A stretch of 52,808 nucleotides of DNA, taken from Ectocarpus siliculosus. Lineage: Eukaryota > Sar > Phaeophyceae > Ectocarpales > Ectocarpaceae. Each line of letters opens with the position of its first letter. Positions within the stretch are counted from its first letter, which is position 1. The DNA lies in assembly GCA_000310025.1 (NCBI GenBank), contig FN649733.1, forward strand, positions 125,618-178,425. Reading direction: 5' to 3'. Under the pieces are notes generated by a model, which did no database searches, was not told the origin of the DNA, and worked only from the letters and a program-made list of their open reading frames with translations. Positions 46,501 to 52,808 of this stretch are shown here, piece after piece. The position numbers and the translations under genes are program-made.

Positions 46501-49500
46501 GATAATCCGTCGGAGGTGGATATGATCCTCTACGACATCAAGTCCTTCGATCAGCAGGTGGAGAATGCAGAGGGCGCCCTTCGACACAGAATATCGACTC
46601 CTAACTTGGAGGCACTTCCATCTAAAGAGTTGTTGATGGACGTCGTTGGCTATGCTGAGGCTCCAAGGGCCGATGACCCTCTGCAATTTCGGGATGCATG
46701 TTGCCGTAAGCCTGACACCATGCCTGATATCTTGGGGCTGGTGGTAGTCACGGGGTATTCCACAAGCACAACAACCTTAGAATCCTTGACCCTACTTCCG
46801 ACAACGTGTTTGACACCTCGATCAAGACAACCAAGGGTTGCCTCCTGTAGCGTTGTCAGCCTTTCACCCCAGTAAGCTCGGCGAGCATTACTTACCAAGC
46901 AACGGGTTTTCTACCAGGGCTGTGTCGCTGGTCTCGCACGCCGTTTGTAGCTGCCATCCGGCTCAAACCGATCCAACCCTCGCGACAAACGCTTGTATCA
47001 ACGTTCAGGTTCGCAAGCTAGCGACGGGGTATCGCCTCAAGAGATTCAAGGAGCTACTACCAGGACTTGACACGGAAACGCTCTTCACCGAGTACCCGAA
47101 CGTCCTGCTCATGGACCTTAAGAAGGTCAGGTCTATTTCATGGTTGTGTGTGTAACGTTTGAGCTGGCGGTCACCGTGATAACAATCTGTATTACGGGAG
47201 CGGCGGAGATTTACTTGCAGCTTGCTGCTAGAAGCTCCGGCAAGTTTCTACTGTCCCATTTCCCGTGTTGAACCACTTGCAACGTTTGACAAGTCCATGC
47301 CCTCGTTGAGGATTTCTGCCGCTCAACTTGGTGTGCATTTGTTAGCATGGTCCTCTCATACGCATGGCACCAAGCAAGGGTTGAAGTTGGGCTTCATACC
47401 GCACCATGCCTCTTTGAAGCCTCGGGCCACCGAACACCTGGCTGATGGCGTGATCTCTTGTCCTGTGCGTGGTGAATGTGTGCTTCCTCGTCAAACTTAG
47501 AAATTGTTTTTGTGAAAGTTTAGTATGATACGTGGTAGAAGGAAACAGATGTGACACGATCATGGTCTGCGGGTAGCAACATAACGGATGGTTTACTGTC
47601 GAAGAAGGTGCTGTTAGTCTCATCGTGACAAAACGATGCTGCTGTGATGGCATGCTATTTGGTTCCCAGGTGGAGGACAAGGTCGAGGAACTGCGCGAAT
47701 TGCTGCCAGGGGAACGCGTCGCTGGTGTGGTGTCCGTTGCCCCCGATCTTCTTCTCAATGATGTGCAGACCTGCTTGCGACCTCGCATGACCCGACTTGT
47801 GGCGGCGCTTACCACGGTGAAACAGTTCCAAGGCGTGCTAGATGCCGATAAGGTGATTTTTTGTGTCGGACTCTGAACATGGCATGGCTGTGGGTGTAGG
47901 CGACGGCCATGTTGCTCAGCACTCGGCGTTATGTCTTGTGTCTGGGGTCTTGAGCGTGGGGCAAGGTGATACGCTAGAGGTGATCCCGCACGCTCATCGT
48001 GGTGTAGTTGGTATAACTCAGCACTACTGCACACGGTTGTTGACTAAAAGAAGCGCCGAGGGATCCCGTCTGTCATCACCCTTGCTCTCTGTAAGTTCTG
48101 TTACCGGCGAACGTACATCCTCAAGAAAAGCTTGCAACTTCTCCATGTATAACGCACGCTCTTCCTGCCATGTGCTACGGGCAACTGCTTTGTCGCAGGT
48201 GAGGGCTATGGTGGTGACCTGCCCGCAGCTGCTTCTCAGCGACGTCCGGAATGTCGTGGTACCATCCCTGCAGTATATGCTGCAAAGCACCTCCGACCAT
48301 GACGAGCTTGCGACGAGGCTGTTCAGGGACCCAAGCCTCCTCGTTGTTGGGGTTGGTCCATTAGCGCGCCTACAGTACACCCTGGAGCAACACCGACACG
48401 GTACCGCCTCCATCGCCATGGGAAACCTTGGCGCCTACGTCGGTCCAGAGGCTGCCTTAACAGCAAGCCACCATCCGACTCCATGGGTCGGCTCTGGCAG
48501 CGGGAAGGCTGCTACCGGAGGAACGAAGCGCACGAGAAGCCCTAGCAAGAAGAACGATGCGTCGTCGGATGTGTATCTGAGAGAGGACCAGTCACGGCTG
48601 CTGCCGCCAGTCATTGTGCCTCAGGTTGGTCATACAAGAAAGTGCTGCTGCGGTAGGGGTGCGTCCGGCTGGACGTTATTTTGGGTTCAACGAAAGTTTG
48701 TTTCTGCGTGTCCTGTTTTCTGTGTAGATGGGCCCTGGGTGCTATCGTGAACGTTTCTGCGAGATTCGCTTCCTTCGCAACGTTCAACCTGGTGGATGAT
48801 GGGCGAATCTTAAACAGGCGACGGGGTCTTGCCCTCTGTGTTCCGTTTCTGCCTCACTGCTTCCCCTCTCGTCGTCTGTTTTGCTTTGCGATACGGGACA
48901 GGCCACTCTATCAAATTCCTGTTGTCACAGCACAAATGGAAAGGGTACACACTCTCCCACGCCAAGTACTTGATTGGTTGTTACACACCAACAGCTATTG
49001 CAATTCGTGCTGGCTGCACCACCCTGTCGATGGCAACAAACAACTAACAGGTTCTTAAGTGCCAAATGCGGGACTTCATCACCCGCAACCCAGAGTACGT
49101 CTCGTTCTTGGCGCAACGGCAAGGCTTAGATGTGTCGAGCATTTCACACAGTCCCGAAGGGGATGACCAGTCGGTGGCATTTTGGGAGCGAGCGGTGGGA
49201 GGTCGCCTGTCGGAGATGTTCAGGCAAGAATCAGCTGATGCACGCTATTGTACTTTACACCATGTGTGGTGGTTGCTAGAGAAATGTTGACCGCATGTTG
49301 TGGGTTCAAGGGTTGTATGAGTCTCTTAGTGTTGGTTGAATTTTGGATCAGACTATACGCACTGAGAAAGGCAGTCTTGTCGGTTTGTTTCGATGTGATG
49401 GTTTGATCCCTTGCCGAATATGATGTCGTCCTTCCCTTCTCTAGCGAAGGCTCGTTTGGGACGTGCCAATCCTACTTGCGAAGCGCTGCCTTTCCATGGT

Positions 49501-49888
49501 TTTAAGGCGGTCACGATTGTTGCCATTTTTCGGCCGTCGATGTTTTGGCAAGGGTTACTCATGCCTTTTTATGCCATACCGTAAAGTTGTTGTCTTGCTT
49601 CATGATGCAGGCCCGTGGACTCCCCGTACGCGCGAGAGATGAGGGAGGCTCGGGTGAATGGAAAGGGGCCGGATGGGCAAAAGGCCCCCCCGTTGAGCGA
49701 GCTTGATATGTTAGTAGGCGACGTGCTGCACTTCAACGACAGGGTAAGTGGTTTTAACGGTGTGAGGCTTCTCCCTCCCTTAGCTCATGAGTTGCATGTT
49801 GTTGGCCTCAATTTTAGTACCTGCGCGCCGACGGTGTCTCGTCGCTTTGATACTGATGCCGGATGTTGATACCGTCGTCCTCTGTCTT

Positions 49889-49921
<33 letters not shown>

Positions 49922-51010
49922 GTCTCTCTCTCTCTCTCATGCTGCACGTACCGGAACTGTATTCAGATGACCGTGCTTGCGTCAAAAATTCAAAAGAAGA
50001 TGCCGCAAACCGTCGACGTTGGCGAAGAAGCGAACAAGCTCGCCGAAGATGTGAGGTGGGGCAGCAGACAAATCAAAAGACTCCTGGGTTTGGGCTCATG
50101 GACCGAACAAGGTGTTGCGACACCGCACTCTGAGGTGCAGGTTGCGGAAATTCCTTCGCAAAACGCGAACGATGCGCCCGAAAACGTTTGCGATCCAGTG
50201 TCGACCTTCCCACAAGGGAAGCAGCGAGGGAAGAAACGACAGTGGGTCTCAGACACCTTCCAAAGTTTTATGGGGTCTGTTGGAGGAAGTGCAGCTGGTG
50301 GCGTCGACGCGGTTAAGGTTGCTACAGCCGTGGAGGTGTCTGTCAAGGATGGGGGCAACCGAGAAACCGCACAGGAGTTGGAGAGGCTGCTGGGGGAGGT
50401 TAGTAGCAACGAAGGCCGCTTGGACAACCTGCTGGACTTGTCGTCGTCGATTCCAGGCAATACTGACGGTGAGGGTTGTGTGGCGCGGGTATATCACATG
50501 ACACGTGGACCCCTGTCAAAGTGTTTCTGTTTGATGGCTCTTCTTCCTGCATGACAACCCCCCCTCTATTTGGAGAAAATGGATACGAAAGAGCCATCCA
50601 ACACGTGTGTGTATTGTATCTTTCTGTGGCGAGGCTGGTAGCAGCAAGATGAATTTGATCTAACGGCCTTGTCCACTGGTATGGAGATTACGGCTGCAGA
50701 AGCCGTATTATAGGAGCCCATCAAATTGCACTTGACTGGTTCTGTTCGCGTCGTTTTTTTTGGAGTGAAGGCACCAACAATAGTAACAGCAACGTCTTCT
50801 CATTCACATGCTTCGATTAGCGTCTAGCTGTTGATGTCGCAGCCCCTTTTCTATTTTGTCCGTACATTTTGGGTTGAGGTTGTCTCCTTATCCCTTGCCT
50901 TTACTCGCGCATTTGTTTCAGATTGGTCTCCTCCTGCGGAAGACGGTGGAGGAGTCTCGGAAACCACCGGTACCGCCATAGACGGTAGCTCTGCAGAGAC
51001 ACAATGGTGA
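37512..51010 (+). CDS. Large mTERF-like helical-repeat protein with secretory leader, 1073 aa
   Basis: Twenty exons: 37512-37715, 39533-39684, 40775-40984, 41423-41576, 42029-42076, 42604-42765, 44361-44483, 44574-44595, 44756-44864, 45455-45593, 45899-45973, 46067-46162, 46453-46557, 47009-47125, 47670-47852, 48199-48624, 49051-49223, 49611-49743, 49967-50468, 50922-51010. Phases agree throughout. Residues about 69-640 contain units of about 35 residues with the pattern LxxLLPGxDVxxLVxxxPxLLxxxxxxLxxK, for example LKRLLPGLEAGQLVSRAPAL and LESLLPGIDVLKVV. This spacing suits mTERF-type organelle nucleic-acid-binding proteins, though another alpha-solenoid family is possible. The start MKYYCALWLLFCVPLSSPLS looks like a signal peptide, followed by a Ser/Thr/Arg-rich stretch. 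That could be bipartite plastid targeting, although no Phe is seen at the cleavage site. The C-terminal part is charged and low in repeats. Exons 10-11 are the weakest; exon 10 might end at 45473 instead. Intron 17 starts with GC. Confidence 0.7.
37716..39532. other. Long first intron of the mTERF-like gene
   Basis: No exon needed by the repeat pattern is missing here: exons 1 and 2 join in phase. The intron holds an (ACGT)n run at about 37792-37812, a 40-bp phrase in two tandem copies near 38475-38545, and the foldback element listed separately. A good-looking 3' splice site near 38207 (CTTCCCAG) leads only into short frames that do not resemble the repeat. Confidence 0.5.
38475..39010. repeat. 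Foldback (MITE-like) element, relative of 18148-18599
   Basis: It shares with the element in MBOAT intron 3 a start of the CTAGTCTAAA type, an internal CTCAAATAAGGTC-like phrase, and an end of the type CTTCATGGTGTCCTCTACTG. The centre folds into a strong hairpin at 38770-38832: an 11-bp perfect inner stem CAGCAGTAGCT (38786-38796) paired with 38806-38816, and an outer stem CTGAAC...GGGTT paired with AACCC...GTTCAG. Further complementarity (CCGCCAC at 38750 with GTGGCGG at 38845) extends the foldback. Borders are approximate. Confidence 0.45.
43095..43695 (-). mobile_element. Non-coding poly(C)-tailed element, copy 2, with target-site duplication
   Basis: This is the inverted counterpart of 16685-17241. 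It lies in intron 6 of the mTERF-like gene, antisense to it. Direct repeats GAGTTAGTC at 43086-43094 and 43696-43704 flank it exactly, as expected for a target-site duplication. On its own strand the 3' end reads GGCATGCACGACTATAAGTA followed by 6 C and TTTT. Its 5' end has a phrase of about 63 bp in two tandem copies (43567-43694) that copy 1 has once. There is no substantial ORF. Confidence 0.82.
44574..44595 (+). other. 22-nt microexon (exon 8) of the mTERF-like gene
   Basis: The exon is bounded by CTGCAG on the left and GTTAGT on the right. It encodes DLVDILL plus the first base of a Ser codon. Joined to its neighbours it gives DLVDILLSVPTAL, which lines up residue for residue with another repeat of the same protein, DVSVLVRKVPRLL. 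The alignment and the phase match are the evidence; no transcript is available here. Confidence 0.6.
49879..49938. repeat. (CT)n / (CTGT)n tract before exon 19 of the mTERF-like gene
   Basis: A long pyrimidine dinucleotide run ends 28 bp before the exon 19 acceptor (ATTCAG at 49961-49966) and may serve as, or extend, its polypyrimidine tract. Length polymorphism is likely. Confidence 0.85.
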
Positions 51011-51973
51011 CGTCTTGGTTTCTGGACGTTGGGGACAGAAACAATAGTGACAACTTCCAGGCCACGTGTGATTGCTTAGAGCATGTGTATGTATCAAGAT
51101 GTGAATGTATCGAGCAGGCGTACGTGATTCGTCTGCTGGCGCTTGTCGGAGGTTGACTGTGTAGTCCGACCGACCGTGAAATTCTCCTTGTAAATAGATG
51201 ACATGTTGATGTGGTACGTTGCTAATCTGTGAATCTATGAAACGGGATGCCGTTGCCGTATTGTGAAGAGCTACAGATTGGTGTAACCAGACGGTGTGGT
51301 TTGCGATTTCGACTGTGTGTGGACACAACGGGTTTTCGTTCTTGCTTGATTCCTGGTTGCGTGTTGTATACTGTAAAGTTGTAGTGTTGCGCTGCCGATC
51401 GACAGATTTTGCAATTGATGAATAACGTCTTTATTCAGAAGCAGATTTTGTTCTCCCCTCGATACCAACCAGCTGAATGATAGATAGACAGACTGTTTGC
51501 GTCGGAAAATCAGGGGATGACTACAAATGTGATGACTGTGCGACATTCCGCTGCCCGTCGAGTAGACGATAGATGAATTGTCCGCAGCGAGTTGCCCTTC
51601 TTGTGATATCCACGTTTCCCAAAGTGATAAGACCGTCGTCTTTTGTACTGTGCTTTCTTTTGGCACACGCTCTGCCTCGACTATTACACCACAACAACGA
51701 ACCGTCAGGCCAGGGCGGCGTCATACTACTGCTGCCCGAGCCTTCCTCTGTCGGGTGGTATTCTCGACCCCATGTTGCTTCGGGTGGGACCAGCTCCGCC
51801 CTTAGTCACACCACCTGCCTTGCCTCCTCTGCCGTCATCATGATTGTTGTTGTTGTTGTTGTTGTTGGAGTTGGAATGAACCGGGTTGATGACACCCCCG
51901 TTGTATACTCCCTGTATCTCGCCGAGATCCTGAGCCGTCGGAACGCCACCGAGTTTGAAAGTATCATCGGAAA
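51011..51973. other. 3' flank of the mTERF-like gene; (TTG)8 microsatellite
   Basis: No gene is supported. Eight TTG repeats lie at 51844-51867. The region should include the 3' untranslated region of the mTERF-like gene. It ends at the G run that forms the poly(C) tail of LINE copy B on the opposite strand. Confidence 0.5.
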
Positions 51974-52808
51974 GGGGGGGGGGGGGGGGGGGTACTCTCA
52001 TGTTTTGCATGCCTTAGCGGTTACACCATTGACCACGCGTCCTCGAGGGGACGGAGCATTATTCCCACAGGACCGATCACCGATGGCCAATCGTTCCTTC
52101 CTACTTTGCCAAAGGTGGCTCAAAAATGTCTTCCCTAGTATGTCTATCCTAACGATATCCCTTCCCGCCTTTTCAAACCACTTCCTACTCCCCAGTATAG
52201 CTACCGTCCTCTCCTCTCTTTTCCATGCCTCAAACATCTTCCTGTACGCCCCTTGCATTTTCCCCAGCTCAGTCATGTACACTTCCCTCTCCTCTTCGTA
52301 CCACGGACATTCCGCGACTACATGAACACGGTCTTCGCATTCGAAGCCGCAATCACATTTTAACTTGTCGTCTGCGTCCTCTACCGTCCTATGTCTTCGT
52401 CGACGTTCTCGAAGGCTTATGTCCCCGGTCCTGAATTTGACCTTAAGCTTTGTCCCTGCATCCTTTGGTCTATGTAGGTAATCCTTGACCCCTATTACTT
52501 CTTTCAACATTCCGTACACTTCTATGATAGACCCTCCTTATCCTTGGTTTCTTTCCTTAGGTTATGCTTTTCTCTCTCGGCACAAGCAAAGATATCTTCT
52601 CATTGAACCCCTGTGGACCCTCCGTTTCCAGTGTTTTATCTTCGTCAATGTCTAACCCCTTCCATACGTCCTCTACAACCTTGACCCATTCCGTGGGGTG
52701 CCTACCCCTCTTTCTGGTTGCCCAGCCCGCCGCCCATACTATTCTCGGCAACCTCTCCTCTCCCATCCCGCACATGCGATACTGCCATGTCAGCTTTCCT
52801 TGCGTCTC
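51974..52808 (-). mobile_element. LINE (non-LTR retrotransposon), copy B, 3' part, runs off the window
   Basis: Minus-strand frames match copy A at 3705-4394. The frame 52519-51998 encodes the same C-terminal zinc-knuckle segment (CDCGFECEDRVHVVAEC) ending VNGVTAKACKT. A second frame, 52775-52557, carries GEERLPRIVWAAGW and WVKVVEDVWKGLD, typical of the region after the reverse-transcriptase core in LINE polyproteins. The two frames are separated by a frameshift and stops near 52520-52560, so the copy is broken. The 3' end is AACATGAGAGTACC followed by a C run (19 G at 51974-51992 on the plus strand). It extends past 52808, so the full length is unknown. Confidence 0.85.

Noticed and set aside
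51573-52325. Plus-strand ORF of 250 codons near the right end
   Set aside because: It runs antisense through LINE copy B and across the poly(G) tract; the minus-strand frame has the zinc-knuckle and a homologous copy at 3861-4379.
1-52808. CRISPR arrays, rRNA or tRNA genes, viral genes, bacterial-type operons
   Set aside because: None seen. The only spaced repeats are the minisatellites, no cloverleaf-like sequence with both A and B boxes was noticed, and all five genes are intron-rich nuclear genes.

Overview
This is nuclear DNA of an intron-rich eukaryote, most likely a brown alga (Ectocarpus-like stramenopile). That is inferred from the long multi-exon genes, the FAD2-like desaturase, the GUP1-type MBOAT protein and the poly(C)-tailed LINE remnants; I could not test it by search. 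A run of exactly 100 N at 17264-17363 shows the window comes from a draft scaffold. Five protein-coding genes can be assembled from the sequence. Each was built exon by exon by requiring compatible splice sites, matching phases across every junction and protein-family motifs.

Layout. 1-2429: no gene I can support. 2430-3285: a minisatellite of about 72 bp per unit. About 3705-4394: a truncated LINE (copy A). 4395-6760: no firm gene, one doubtful small ORF. 6761-14508 (minus): fatty-acid desaturase, 7 exons, 385 aa. 14509-15463: divergent promoter region. 15464-22284 (plus): GUP1/HHAT-type membrane-bound O-acyltransferase, 9 exons, 597 aa. 22285-23030: convergent spacer. 23031-31250 (minus): PP2C protein phosphatase, 7 exons, 778 aa. 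31251-33022: spacer. 33023-37246 (minus): YqgE/AlgH (DUF179) protein, 8 exons, 507 aa. 37247-37511: a 265-bp divergent promoter. 37512-51010 (plus): a large mTERF-like helical-repeat protein, 20 exons, 1073 aa, with an N-terminal secretory leader. 51011-51973: 3' flank. 51974-52808: a second LINE fragment (copy B, minus) running off the window.

Gene relations. The genes form two head-to-head pairs (desaturase/MBOAT and DUF179/mTERF-like). The MBOAT and PP2C genes are tail to tail, and the PP2C and DUF179 genes lie in tandem. The first pair are both probable endoplasmic-reticulum lipid enzymes, so a shared promoter would make functional sense, but this is inference. Nothing links the other genes into one pathway.

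The most notable observations are: a retroelement family with poly(C) 3' tails in which LINE copies and a roughly 0.6-kb non-coding element share the same 3' end, one copy with a clear 9-bp target-site duplication; a 22-nt microexon; two GC-AG introns; a duplicated 5' splice site; and two opposite-strand ATG codons that overlap at the DUF179/mTERF-like boundary. I found no operon-like, CRISPR-like or phage-like system.
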